In this document: one piece after another, positions 52,884 to 61,085 of the stretch | Layout: each line of letters starts with the position of its first letter | How positions within the stretch are numbered: the first letter of the stretch is position 1 | NCBI RefSeq assembly: GCF_016863135.1 | Contig: NZ_BOOH01000016.1 | Span: 186,001 to 250,000, forward strand | Length of the DNA stretch: 64,000 nucleotides | Direction: 5' to 3' | Source: Planobispora longispora | Lineage (GTDB): Bacteria > Actinomycetota > Actinomycetes > Streptosporangiales > Streptosporangiaceae | Notes under the pieces: generated by a model | What the model was told of the DNA's origin: nothing | Databases searched by the model: none | What the model saw: the letters and a program-made list of their open reading frames with translations, nothing else | Position numbers and translations under genes: made by a program

Positions 52884-53636
52884 CTACAGAGGGATGGACG
52901 TCGTCAGCCCGCCGTCCACGGCGATCTCCTGCCCGGTGACGTACGAGGCACGGGACGAGAGCAGGAAGAGGGCCGCGTCGGCGACGTCCTCGGCGGCGCC
53001 GAGCCGGCCCAGCGCCACGTTGCCGCGGCAGGCCTCCCTCGCCTCCTCGGTGGTGGCGATGCCCTCGAACATCTCCGTCACGATGTAGCCGGGACTGATG
53101 GCGTTGACCCGGATGCCCCGGGGGCCCAGGTCGGCGGCCAGGGTGCGGGTCAGGTTGATCACGGCGGCCTTGGCCGCGGCGTACACGGAGGTGAACGCCA
53201 TGCCGCGATGGGCCAGCCAGGAGCCGTTGACGACGATCGAGCTCCCGTCCTCCAGCAGGGGGAGCGACTTCTGGACGGTGAAGTAGACGCCCTTGAAGTT
53301 GACCCCGACGACGTGGTCGAAGTCCGCCTCGGACACCTCCGCGCCGCGGGCGAACTGCGCGATGCCCGCGTTCGCGAAGACCCCGTGCAGGCGGCCGAAA
53401 CGCCGCCGGGTCTCGTCGTGGAGCCGATCCAGGTCGGCGACCCGGGACACGTCGGCGGGCACGGTCAGCACCCGGTCGTCGGCGTCCAGCGTCTTCGCCG
53501 CGGTGGCCAGCCGCTCCGGGCTGCGCCCGGCGAGCACGACGTTCGCGCCCTCCGCCACGAGTCGTTGCGCGGTGGCCAGGCCCATGCCGCTGCCACCGCC
53601 GGTGATCAATACGGTTTTTCCTTCGAACTCCGCCAT
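52884..53636 (-). CDS. Short-chain dehydrogenase/reductase
   Basis: The protein is 250 residues from ATG 53636, which gives the normal SDR length; the frame opens further upstream without family similarity. TVLITGGGSGMGLATAQRL at the N-terminus, FANAGIAQFARG, SSIVVNGSWLAHRG with the catalytic Ser, and Tyr/Lys in SVYAAAKAAVINL. The end has GRLGAAEDVADAALFLLSSRASYVTGQEIAVDGG, typical of classical FabG-like SDRs. Probable alcohol/ketone oxidoreductase; in maduropeptin-type pathways an SDR reduces a beta-keto group made from beta-tyrosine, which is one possibility here. It is divergent from the PHBH-type flavoprotein gene. Confidence 0.92.
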   Translation of the reverse strand: MAEFEGKTVLITGGGSGMGLATAQRLVAEGANVVLAGRSPERLATAAKTLDADDRVLTVPADVSRVADLDRLHDETRRRFGRLHGVFANAGIAQFARGAEVSEADFDHVVGVNFKGVYFTVQKSLPLLEDGSSIVVNGSWLAHRGMAFTSVYAAAKAAVINLTRTLAADLGPRGIRVNAISPGYIVTEMFEGIATTEEAREACRGNVALGRLGAAEDVADAALFLLSSRASYVTGQEIAVDGGLTTSIPL

Positions 53637-53841
53637 GCCGCCAGGCTCACATCCGGCTTCTCTCACCACACCTCCGTAATTGCGGTGCTTTTTCGCTGCT
53701 TCCGGCGAAAGCATTTCGGGAGATGCAGTGCCGAATGTCGGAGACAGACGATGAGCGCGGGTCAAAAGTCGCGCTCAGGCCAATATTCGCCTGCCTCGCA
53801 TATGCGGCTGAGCAATACCGGATTTCGAGGAGAAGACCACT

Positions 53842-55257
53842 ATGGGCAACGATGTCAGTACCCGTGCGGTGGTGCTCGGCGGCAGCCTTGGCGGGCTGTT
53901 CGCGGCCAGAGTTCTCTCCGACGCATACGACGAGGTCGTCGTGGTGGACCGAGACGAGCTTCTGGGCGTGGACGGGCCACGCCGGGGCTGCCCGCAGAGC
54001 CGGCACATCAATGGGCTGCTCACCCGCGGTCAGATAGCCATCGAGGAGATGTACCCCGGGATCACCGAGGAGATGCTCTCCGACGGTGTGCCCAAGGGGG
54101 ACCTGGCCGGGACCGTCCGCTGGTACGTCCGCGGCAAGCGGCTCAAGCAGCGCAAGGCCGACATGCTCTGCATCGGCCCCAGCCGTCCCAAGCTGGAGCA
54201 CCACGTCAGGGAGCGCACCCTGTCCATCCCCAACGTCCGGATCGCCGAGCGCCACGACATCCTGGGGCTGGTGACGACGCCGGACAACAGCCGCGTCACC
54301 GGCGTGCGCGTGCACGACCTCGGCGGTGACGGCGTCGAGGAGGTCCTGGGCGCCGACCTCGTCGTCGACGCCACGGGCCGGGGCTCGCGCACCCCGATCT
54401 GGCTGGAGGACCTGGGCTATCCGCGGGTCAAGGAGGACCGGAAGAAGATCGGTCTGGCCTACGTGACCCAGCACTACCGCCTGCGCACCGACCCGTACCT
54501 GGGCGACCTGTCCATCAACAGCGTCGCCCACCCCGGCAACCCGCGCGGTGTGATCTTCGCGAAGACCGACGGCGGCCGGGTCGAGATGACCACGTACGGC
54601 ATCCTCGGCGACCACCCGCCCACCGACCAGAAGGCCCTGTACGAGTGGATCAAGTCGCTGGGCGTGCCGGAGATCTACGAGGCCGTCATCCAGGCCGTGC
54701 CGCTCGACGAGCCGGTCAAGTTCAGCTTCCCCACCACGCTGCGCCGCCGCTACGAGGACATGCCGCGCTTCCCCGACGGGCTGCTGGTGGTCGGTGACGC
54801 GGTGTCCTGCTTCAACCCGGTGTACGCGGGCGGCATGACGGTCGCCGCGCTCTCCGCGATGACGATCCGCGAGCACCTGCACACCGGCGCCCACCCCGTG
54901 CCCCTCGACTACTTCCGCGACCTGGCCGCCAACGTCATCGACCCGGTGTGGCAGATGACCCACAACGTCGACCTGAGCTTCCCCGGCGTCGAGGGCGAGC
55001 GCCCGCTCTCCCTGAAGCTGGAGCAGAAGATGATGGCCCTCATCCAGAAGGCCGCCACGCGCGACAACAAGGTCACCGCGGCGTACATGCGGGTGGCGGG
55101 CCAGGTGGAGCACCCCTCGACGCTGCAGCGGCCGGCCTTCCTCCTGCGCGTGCTGCTGGCCGCGGCCGGCCTGACTCCCGAGTCCCCCGACCGCGTCGCA
55201 AGCTGGGCTGCCGCACCTCTGCCGGAAGAGGAGCGGGAGACGGCGCTGCAGCCTTGA
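53842..55257 (+). CDS. PHBH-type FAD-dependent monooxygenase/oxidoreductase
   Basis: The protein is 471 residues, ATG after AGGAGAAG. VVLGGSLGGLFAARVL gives the GxGxxG FAD site, DLVVDATGRGSRTPIW the middle motif, and LLVVGDAVSCFNPVYAGGMTVAALSA the GD motif that contacts the FAD ribose. The position in the beta-tyrosine region is where C-1027 has the halogenase SgcC3, but the WxWxIP halogenase motif is not visible, so I call it an oxygenase or epoxidase-like enzyme, not a halogenase. There is no linked reductase. It leads the operon that contains the A domain, aminomutase, C domain, PCP and PhyH genes (17-bp gap to the next). Confidence 0.85.
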   Translation: MGNDVSTRAVVLGGSLGGLFAARVLSDAYDEVVVVDRDELLGVDGPRRGCPQSRHINGLLTRGQIAIEEMYPGITEEMLSDGVPKGDLAGTVRWYVRGKRLKQRKADMLCIGPSRPKLEHHVRERTLSIPNVRIAERHDILGLVTTPDNSRVTGVRVHDLGGDGVEEVLGADLVVDATGRGSRTPIWLEDLGYPRVKEDRKKIGLAYVTQHYRLRTDPYLGDLSINSVAHPGNPRGVIFAKTDGGRVEMTTYGILGDHPPTDQKALYEWIKSLGVPEIYEAVIQAVPLDEPVKFSFPTTLRRRYEDMPRFPDGLLVVGDAVSCFNPVYAGGMTVAALSAMTIREHLHTGAHPVPLDYFRDLAANVIDPVWQMTHNVDLSFPGVEGERPLSLKLEQKMMALIQKAATRDNKVTAAYMRVAGQVEHPSTLQRPAFLLRVLLAAAGLTPESPDRVASWAAAPLPEEERETALQP

Positions 55258-55273
55258 GGCGGGGGAAGCGCGA

Positions 55274-56860
55274 GTGAGCGGGTCAGTCCATGACATGGTG
55301 GGGCTGCACGTCAGCCGGCGGCCGGATGCGGTCGCAGTGGAGTGGGGCGGCGTCCGGCTGTCCTACGGGGAGCTCGCGACCCGGGCGGCCGGGATCCACC
55401 AGGCTCTGCGGGCACGCGGGCCGGTCGAGGGCAGGCCGGTGGCGGTGCGGCTGCCGCAGGGTCCGGACCAGGTCGTCTCGGTGCTCGGCGCGCTGAGCGC
55501 GGGCGCGCACGTGGTCTGCATGAGCGCGGGCGAGGTCGGAGACCGCGGCCGGGCCGTGCTGGACGAGCTGCGGCCCGCCGCGCTGGTGGGCGCGGACGAC
55601 GAGCTGGCCCGATGGTTCCGGGACGAGCTGGGCGGTGCGACCCTGCACCCCGGAGACCCGGCGCACCCCGGGGAGCTCGCGCCCTCCGGGAACCCGGCGC
55701 ACCCCGGGGAGCTCGCGCCCTCCGGGAACCCGGCGCCCTCCGGAGACCCGGCGCACGCCGGGGACCGGGCGCAGGTCCCGCCGGCGCCGCGCGCGCCGGA
55801 GGACCTCGCCTACATCGCCTACACCTCGGGCACGACCGGCAGGCCCAAGGGAATCCCGCACACTCACGGCGCCCTCGCCCAGTTCGTCACCTGGTTCGCG
55901 GGAGAGTTCGGCATCGGCCCGGGCTCTCGCGTGGCCCAATGGGCCCTGCCGGGATACGACGCCAATCTCGTGGAGATCTTCGCGGCCCTCGCCGCCGGCG
56001 CGACGCTGTGCCCGGTGCCCGAGCGGACGCGGACGACCCCGGAACGGCTGGTGGGCTGGCTGGAGGCCGAGCAGATCACTCACTTCCAGACGGTTCCCAG
56101 CTTCATCCGCACGTGCCTGCCCGCGCTCGCGGGACTGCCGCGACTGGAGCATCTCCTGCTCGCGGGAGAGGTCCTGGCGGGAGACCTGGCGGCGGCGCTG
56201 GGCGCGGCCCTGCCCGCCGTGCGGCTGATCAATCTGTACGGCCCGACGGAGTCGATCCTGGCGACCTGGTTCGAGGTGGACCGGCGGTTCCGGGGGACGG
56301 TGCCGATCGGCCGCCCCATCCCCGGCCGCCGGGTGCTGGTGGTGGACGGGCACGACCTCCCCTGCCCGCCCGGCGTCACGGGGGAGATCGTCATCGTGAG
56401 CCCGTACGTCACGCCCGGGTACGTGGGCGTGGCCGCCGGGCGGCGCACGGCCTTCCGGCCGCTGGAGGGCCGGCACGCCTTCCGCACCGGCGACCTGGGC
56501 CGCCGCCGGGGGGACGGCGTGCTGGAGTACGTCGGGCGCGAGGACTCCCAGGTCAAGGTGAACGGCAGCCGCCTGGAACTGGCCGACCTGGAGACCACGC
56601 TGCTGGCGCAGCCTTCGGTGGCCGACTGCGCCGTCTGCGCCGTGACCGGTGCGGACGGCCTGGTGTCACAGCTGGTGGCCTACGTCGTACCACGCGGCCA
56701 CGAGGGAGAGCAGACGGCATGGCGCGGGGCCCTGCGGGGCGCGTACGGCGCGTCCATGCCGCCGGTGATTTTCAAGATCTTGGACGAGCTGCCGCGGAAC
56801 GTCGGCGGCAAGGTGGACCGCTCACGATTGGAAGGCAAACGTGACCCTGCTCGCAACTGA
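55274..56860 (+). CDS. Free-standing NRPS adenylation domain for beta-tyrosine (SgcC1 type)
   Basis: The protein is 528 residues, GTG at 55274 after GGGGGAAG. A3 AYTSGTTGRPKG (residues about 183-193), A4-A5 PGYDANLVEIFAAL and LINLYGPTES, A7 FRTGDLGRR, A8 YVGREDSQVKVNGSRLEL and A10 NVGGKVDR. It activates an amino acid as an AMP ester and loads the PCP at 59.8 kb; the aminomutase next door points to beta-tyrosine. Asp at the 235 position is kept (YDAN). A rough code D-A-V-?-L-A-L-L-A-K is offered as tentative. Residues about 126-160 hold a Gly/Pro/Ala-rich tandem repeat between the start and A3 core, absent from ordinary A domains. It overlaps the aminomutase gene by 20 bases. Confidence 0.93.
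   Translation: MSGSVHDMVGLHVSRRPDAVAVEWGGVRLSYGELATRAAGIHQALRARGPVEGRPVAVRLPQGPDQVVSVLGALSAGAHVVCMSAGEVGDRGRAVLDELRPAALVGADDELARWFRDELGGATLHPGDPAHPGELAPSGNPAHPGELAPSGNPAPSGDPAHAGDRAQVPPAPRAPEDLAYIAYTSGTTGRPKGIPHTHGALAQFVTWFAGEFGIGPGSRVAQWALPGYDANLVEIFAALAAGATLCPVPERTRTTPERLVGWLEAEQITHFQTVPSFIRTCLPALAGLPRLEHLLLAGEVLAGDLAAALGAALPAVRLINLYGPTESILATWFEVDRRFRGTVPIGRPIPGRRVLVVDGHDLPCPPGVTGEIVIVSPYVTPGYVGVAAGRRTAFRPLEGRHAFRTGDLGRRRGDGVLEYVGREDSQVKVNGSRLELADLETTLLAQPSVADCAVCAVTGADGLVSQLVAYVVPRGHEGEQTAWRGALRGAYGASMPPVIFKILDELPRNVGGKVDRSRLEGKRDPARN
55657..55736 (+). repeat. 36-base in-frame tandem repeat inside the A-domain gene
   Basis: Two perfect 36-base units (55657-55692 and 55693-55728) and the start of a third encode alternating HPGELAPSGNPA units, with partial copies on both sides. 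The insert lengthens a loop before the A3 motif without breaking the frame. Confidence 0.95.
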
Positions 56861-58433
56861 ACGCACAGTCGATCTTGACGGGGAGAACCTCGACATCACC
56901 GGGGTCAAGCGGGTCGCCGAGGATTGGGCTCCCTGCGCCGTGTCCGCGTCGGCGCTCGCCAAGGCCGCCGCCAGCAGGACGCTCTTCGAGGACCACGTCA
57001 GCGAGGGCATCCCCGTCTACGGCGTGACCACCGGTTACGGCGAAATGATCTACATGCTCGTGGACACCTCGAAGGAGGTGGAGCTGCAGACCAACCTCGT
57101 GCGCAGCCACGCCGCGGGCGTGGGGCCGCTGTTCGCCGAGGACGAGGCCCGGGCGATCCTCGTCGCCCGGTTGAACGCGCTGGCCAGAGGCTACTCCGCG
57201 GTCCGCCCCGAGCTGCTGGAGCGCCTGGAGCTCTACATCAACAAGGGGGTCACGCCCGCCATCCCCCAGATCGGATCCCTCGGCGCCAGCGGCGACCTGG
57301 CTCCGCTGGCGCACCTCGCCGTCACGCTGATCGGCGAGGGCTACGTGCTGCGGGAGGGCAAGCGGACCCCGACCGGCCAGGTGCTGCGCGAGCTGGGCAT
57401 CGAGCCGCTGGAGCTGCGCTTCAAGGAGGGCCTGTCGCTGATCAACGGCACCTCGGCCATGACCGGCCTGGGCTCCCTGGTGGTCAACCGCGCCCTGGAC
57501 CAGGTACGGCAGGCCGAAGCGGTCACCGCGCTGGTCGTGGAGACCATGCGCGGCTCCACCAGCCCGTTCCTGGCCGAAGGGCACGACCTGGCCCGGCCGC
57601 ACCGGGGGCAGATGGACACCGCCGCCAACATGCGGGCCCTGCTCCACGGCAGCCGCCTGGCCGTCGAGCACGCCGATCTGCGCAAGGAGGCCCAGGCCCA
57701 GAAGGAGGGCAGCAGGGTCTCCCGTACCCGCGTCTACCTGCAGAAGGCCTACACGCTGCGGGCCATCCCCCAGGTGGTGGGCGCCGTCAGGGACGTGCTC
57801 TACCACGCGCGGCAGACGCTGGAGACGGAGCTGAACTCCTCCAACGACAACCCGCTGTTCTTCGAGGGCAAGGAGATCTTCCACGGCGCCAACTTCCACG
57901 GCCAGCCGATCGCCTTCGCCATGGACTACGTGACGATCGCGCTCACCCAGCTCGGAGTGTTCTCGGAGCGGCGCACCAACCGCCTGCTCAACCGGCATCT
58001 CAGCGGTCTGACGGAGTTCCTCGTCGCCGGTGAGCCCGGACTCAACAGCGGCTTCGCCGGCGCGCAGTACCCGGCGACGGCCCTGGTGGCCGAGAACCGC
58101 ACCATCGGCCCGGCCAGCACCCAGAGCGTCCCGTCCAACGGAGACAACCAGGACGTGGTCAGCATGGGCCTGATCTCGGCGCGCAACGCCCGCCGCGTGC
58201 TGGAGAACAACTACAAGATCCTCGCCGTCGAGTTCCTGTGCGCGGCGCAGGCGGTCGACCTGTCCGCGCGGTACGACCGGCTCAGCCCCGCGGGCAAGGA
58301 CACCTACGACAGGGTGCGCGCGATCGTCCCCTGGGTCCCGCACGACCGGTACATGTCGGACGACATCGAGGCGATCGCGGACGCGCTGGCCCGCGGCGAG
58401 TTCCTCCGCGTCGGCGGGATCGAGGTGCGTTGA
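56841..58433 (+). CDS. MIO-dependent tyrosine 2,3-aminomutase (SgcC4 type)
   Basis: The protein is 530 residues, with a GTG start inside the 3' end of the A-domain gene. The MIO-forming triad Ala149-Ser150-Gly151 lies in GSLGASGDLAPLAH. The catalytic Tyr60 is in VYGVTTGYGE. Other ammonia-lyase family blocks: NGTSAMTG, NSSNDNPLF, NFHGQPIAFAMDY, and QSVPSNGDNQDVVSMG. The family includes histidine and phenylalanine/tyrosine ammonia-lyases and aminomutases; linkage to a single A domain, PCP and C domain, as in sgcC1-sgcC5, indicates aminomutase rather than lyase. Product would be (S)- or (R)-beta-tyrosine; stereochemistry cannot be told from sequence here. It overlaps the next start by ATG. Confidence 0.95.
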   Translation: MTLLATERTVDLDGENLDITGVKRVAEDWAPCAVSASALAKAAASRTLFEDHVSEGIPVYGVTTGYGEMIYMLVDTSKEVELQTNLVRSHAAGVGPLFAEDEARAILVARLNALARGYSAVRPELLERLELYINKGVTPAIPQIGSLGASGDLAPLAHLAVTLIGEGYVLREGKRTPTGQVLRELGIEPLELRFKEGLSLINGTSAMTGLGSLVVNRALDQVRQAEAVTALVVETMRGSTSPFLAEGHDLARPHRGQMDTAANMRALLHGSRLAVEHADLRKEAQAQKEGSRVSRTRVYLQKAYTLRAIPQVVGAVRDVLYHARQTLETELNSSNDNPLFFEGKEIFHGANFHGQPIAFAMDYVTIALTQLGVFSERRTNRLLNRHLSGLTEFLVAGEPGLNSGFAGAQYPATALVAENRTIGPASTQSVPSNGDNQDVVSMGLISARNARRVLENNYKILAVEFLCAAQAVDLSARYDRLSPAGKDTYDRVRAIVPWVPHDRYMSDDIEAIADALARGEFLRVGGIEVR

Positions 58434-59785
58434 TGACATCGCCCGCGCCCGTGGTCGAACGGGCTCCGCTCTCCTTCAACCAGCAGTTCCTGCGCGTTTT
58501 CGACAAGGGCGACGGCGAGGGGCCCTTCGGTCCCAAGTACAACATCGTGTGCGGCTGGCGGATCAGGGGGCCCATCGCGGTCGGCCCCCTGCACGACGCC
58601 CTGACGGACGTGGTGACGCGCCACGAGGCGCTGCGCTCCCGGATCGTCCTCGACGGGGAGGACGGCCACCAGGAGATCTTCCCGCCGAGCCGGCCCTCCC
58701 TGGTGGTCAAGGACCTGTCCGGGGCCGAGCCGGACCGGCGCGGCCCGGCGGCCGAGGAGCTCCTCATCGAGGTCGAGTCCGGCGCCTACGGCCTGGAGGA
58801 TCTGCCGCTGCTGCGGGCCTTCCTGGGCCAGTTCGACAGCGATGACGCGATTCTCGTCCTGGTCGCCCACCACACGGCGGCCGACGAGTGGTCCATGCGA
58901 CTGATCATGCGAGACCTCGCCGTCCGCTATGCGATCCGGACCGGCGAGCTGGTGCCCGACCTTCCGCCGGTCCGCCAGTACCGGGAGTTCACCCGGTGGC
59001 AGCAGTCGTCCGACGCCGACGGCAGGTCGCAGCGGTACTGGCGGGAGAAGCTCGACGGCGCGCGGATCTTCGCCACCCCCACCGACCACCCCAGGTCGGC
59101 GAATCTGCCCAAGGAGACCGCGTGGTACCGGTTCTCCGTCGAGAAGGAGGTCACCGACCGGCTCACCGAGGTCGCCAGAACGACCAAGAGCTCGCCGTTC
59201 ATGGTCCTGCTCGCGGCGTACAGCGTGGTGCTCCAGCGGTCCAGCGGGCTCACCGACATCGTCGTGCCGACCTTCACCTCGGGCCGCGCGCACGGCGGTT
59301 TCCACGACACGGTGGGCTCCTTCTTCAACTTCGTCCCCCTGCGGATGGACCTCTCCGGATGCGAGAGCTTCCGCCAGGCGGTGACGCGGGTCAGGAGCAC
59401 CTGCCTGGAGGCGTACACCCGGGACATCCCCTTCGCGAAGATCCTGGAGGAGGCGCCGGAGCTGATGAGCCCGGCCGCCGCGGACGACCGCGCGGTCCTC
59501 GCCTTCCAGGTCTTCCGATCCCCGCTGGGGTCCGACCGCCACACGGTCGGCGGGCTGGAGTACGCCGAGTTCAGGGAGCGGCGGCTGCCCCAGGCCAGCG
59601 GCGGCGACGTGCCCGACGGGGCCATGTGGCACCTGGAGTTGCTCCCCGCCGGCGGGATCAACGGGACCTTGGCCTACAACACCAACCTTTTCCTCGAGAG
59701 CACCATCGCCGAGATGGCTGCGGACTTCCGGCAGGTACTGCGGAGCGCGGTAGTGGCCCTGGACGCCCCGCTCGCTCGTTTCTGA
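58433..59785 (+). CDS. Free-standing NRPS condensation enzyme (SgcC5 type)
   Basis: The protein is 450 residues, starting ATG 58433 one base after the previous stop codon's T. The condensation-domain motif appears as LVAHHTAADEWS: His146-His147 and Asp151 are kept, but the usual Gly after Asp is Glu152. Other marks are LSFNQQFLRVFDKG, VVTRHEALRSRI, IVVPTFTSGRAHG and GSFFNFVPLRMDL. SgcC5 forms an ester between PCP-bound beta-tyrosine and an alcohol of the enediyne core; the same role is likely here. The Asp-Glu rather than Asp-Gly may alter substrate choice (inference). It is coupled upstream and followed by the PCP after 28 bases. Confidence 0.92.
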   Translation: MTSPAPVVERAPLSFNQQFLRVFDKGDGEGPFGPKYNIVCGWRIRGPIAVGPLHDALTDVVTRHEALRSRIVLDGEDGHQEIFPPSRPSLVVKDLSGAEPDRRGPAAEELLIEVESGAYGLEDLPLLRAFLGQFDSDDAILVLVAHHTAADEWSMRLIMRDLAVRYAIRTGELVPDLPPVRQYREFTRWQQSSDADGRSQRYWREKLDGARIFATPTDHPRSANLPKETAWYRFSVEKEVTDRLTEVARTTKSSPFMVLLAAYSVVLQRSSGLTDIVVPTFTSGRAHGGFHDTVGSFFNFVPLRMDLSGCESFRQAVTRVRSTCLEAYTRDIPFAKILEEAPELMSPAAADDRAVLAFQVFRSPLGSDRHTVGGLEYAEFRERRLPQASGGDVPDGAMWHLELLPAGGINGTLAYNTNLFLESTIAEMAADFRQVLRSAVVALDAPLARF

Positions 59786-59813
59786 TCACCAGGAGAATCA
59801 GGAGGTTCCGAAA

Positions 59814-60086
59814 GTGAGCATCGGTTTCCCAGAGAACCTGGGCTTCCCCGTCGTCCAGAAGAAGGTGGAGGAGATCTGGACCGAGGTGCTGGAGGTCACG
59901 GAGGGTCAGGAAGACGCCAGCTTCTTCGAACTCGGCGGCGAGTCGGTGGCCGCGGCCAGGATCGTCGCCCGGGTGGAGGACGAGCTGGGCGTCTGGATCG
60001 AGGTGGGTGACATCTTCGAGGAGGACCCCACCATGACGGAGTTCATCCGCACCGTGGCGGCGCGCGCCGACGCGGCGCAGTCGTGA
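59814..60086 (+). CDS. Peptidyl carrier protein, free-standing (SgcC2 type)
   Basis: The protein is 90 residues, GTG after a double AGGAG...GGAGG site. The phosphopantetheine Ser44 is in FFELGGESVAAARIV, a standard PCP motif. The acidic small size suits a discrete carrier that holds beta-tyrosine while tailoring enzymes act and the C enzyme condenses it. It lies between the C-domain and PhyH genes in one operon. PPTase activity could come from the synthase's C-terminal domain or from elsewhere in the genome. Confidence 0.95.
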   Translation: MSIGFPENLGFPVVQKKVEEIWTEVLEVTEGQEDASFFELGGESVAAARIVARVEDELGVWIEVGDIFEEDPTMTEFIRTVAARADAAQS

Positions 60087-60097
60087 GAGGCCGGGGC

Positions 60098-60943
60098 ATG
60101 ACCGGCACACCGCGGGTGAGACCCGACGCCGACCTGGACGAGGTCGTCGCCATCCTGGAACGCGACGGCGCCGTGATCGTCGAGGACCTGGTCGACGACG
60201 AGACGCTCGCGCGGCTGTGGGACGACCTCGGTCCCGCGCTCGACGCGCGCGACTTCAGCGGCGACTGGTACAACGGCACGCGGACCCGGCGGGTCTCGTC
60301 GCTGTTCGCCAGGACGGCCCAGCTGACCCCGGTGGTGACGCACCCGCTCTACCTGGGCGCGGCCCGCCGGATCATGCAGAAGCCGACCCACATCTGGATG
60401 GGCAAGGTCCGGGTGGAGATGGTGCCGAGCATCCAGATCAGCGGCACCCAGGTGATCCAGATCCATCCGGGCCAGGGCAAGCAGCCGCTCCACCGGGACG
60501 ACGCGCTGCACCTGCGCCCCCATCCCGGGCCGACGAGCCGGGTGCAGCTGATGCTGGCCATGAGCGAGTTCACCGCGGAGAACGGCGGGACCATGGTGAT
60601 CCCCGGGAGTCACCACTGGGACGACGAGCGCGCACCCGGTGCGGACGAGGCCTTCCCGACGGAGATGTCCGCCGGATCCGGCCTCATCTGGCTCGGCGGG
60701 GTCTACCACGGCGGGGGGCGCAACCTGGCCGACACCCCGCGCACGGGGCTCACCATCGCGCTGGACCTGGGAAATCTGCGCCAGGAGGAGAACCAGTACC
60801 TCGCCGTCCCCCGGGAGGCGGTGCTGGCCTATCCAGAGGAGGTCCGGCGGTTGCTGGGGTACGACCGCTGCCCGCCGGGCCTGGGCTGGTACGAGATGGA
60901 GGACCCCTATTCGCTCCTGGAGCAGGCCGAAGCCGCACGCTGA
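60098..60943 (+). CDS. Phytanoyl-CoA dioxygenase-like Fe(II)/2-oxoglutarate enzyme
   Basis: The protein is 281 residues from ATG 60098 (GAGAGG upstream); GTG 60083, overlapping the PCP stop, is also possible. The facial triad is visible as His-x-Asp in KQPLHRDDALHLRP and a distal His in GGVYHGGGRNLADTPR, followed by the Arg in TPRTGLT that binds 2-oxoglutarate. NGGTMVIPGSHHWDDERAP is the typical PhyH stretch. Such enzymes hydroxylate, chlorinate (if Asp becomes Ala/Gly, not the case here) or desaturate. Coupling to the PCP suggests action on the carrier-bound beta-tyrosine or on the core. It is the last gene before two large hairpins. Confidence 0.92.
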   Translation: MTGTPRVRPDADLDEVVAILERDGAVIVEDLVDDETLARLWDDLGPALDARDFSGDWYNGTRTRRVSSLFARTAQLTPVVTHPLYLGAARRIMQKPTHIWMGKVRVEMVPSIQISGTQVIQIHPGQGKQPLHRDDALHLRPHPGPTSRVQLMLAMSEFTAENGGTMVIPGSHHWDDERAPGADEAFPTEMSAGSGLIWLGGVYHGGGRNLADTPRTGLTIALDLGNLRQEENQYLAVPREAVLAYPEEVRRLLGYDRCPPGLGWYEMEDPYSLLEQAEAAR

Positions 60944-60946
60944 AGG

Positions 60947-60975
60947 TGACCTGGCACAGAGACTGTGCCAGGTCA
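60947..60975 (+). terminator. Terminator hairpin 1 after PhyH gene
   Basis: A 13-bp perfect stem TGACCTGGCACAG / CTGTGCCAGGTCA with an AGA loop is followed by TTCTC. It starts three bases after the stop codon. A second half-copy CCAGGTCATTCTCA follows at 60989. Confidence 0.85.
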
Positions 60976-61026
60976 TTCTCATGTCCGGCCAGGTCATTCT
61001 CACGTCCGCCCCGCGCAGGTGAACGC

Positions 61027-61079
61027 CGGAAGGGCCTCGCCGGGGCGGACTCTCGGTCCGCCCCGGCGAGGCCCTTCCG
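61027..61079. terminator. Long perfect hairpin 2 (23-bp stem), convergent junction
   Basis: Arms 61027-61049 and 61057-61079 pair perfectly over 23 bp, loop CTCTCGG. It lies between the rightward PhyH operon and the leftward HpaB-like gene (stop at 61086), so it can stop both. Confidence 0.88.
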
Positions 61080-61085
61080 CGGATC

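Noticed and set aside
53842-55257. FAD-dependent tryptophan/phenol halogenase
   Set aside because: The WxWxIP motif is not present. PHBH-like motifs are.
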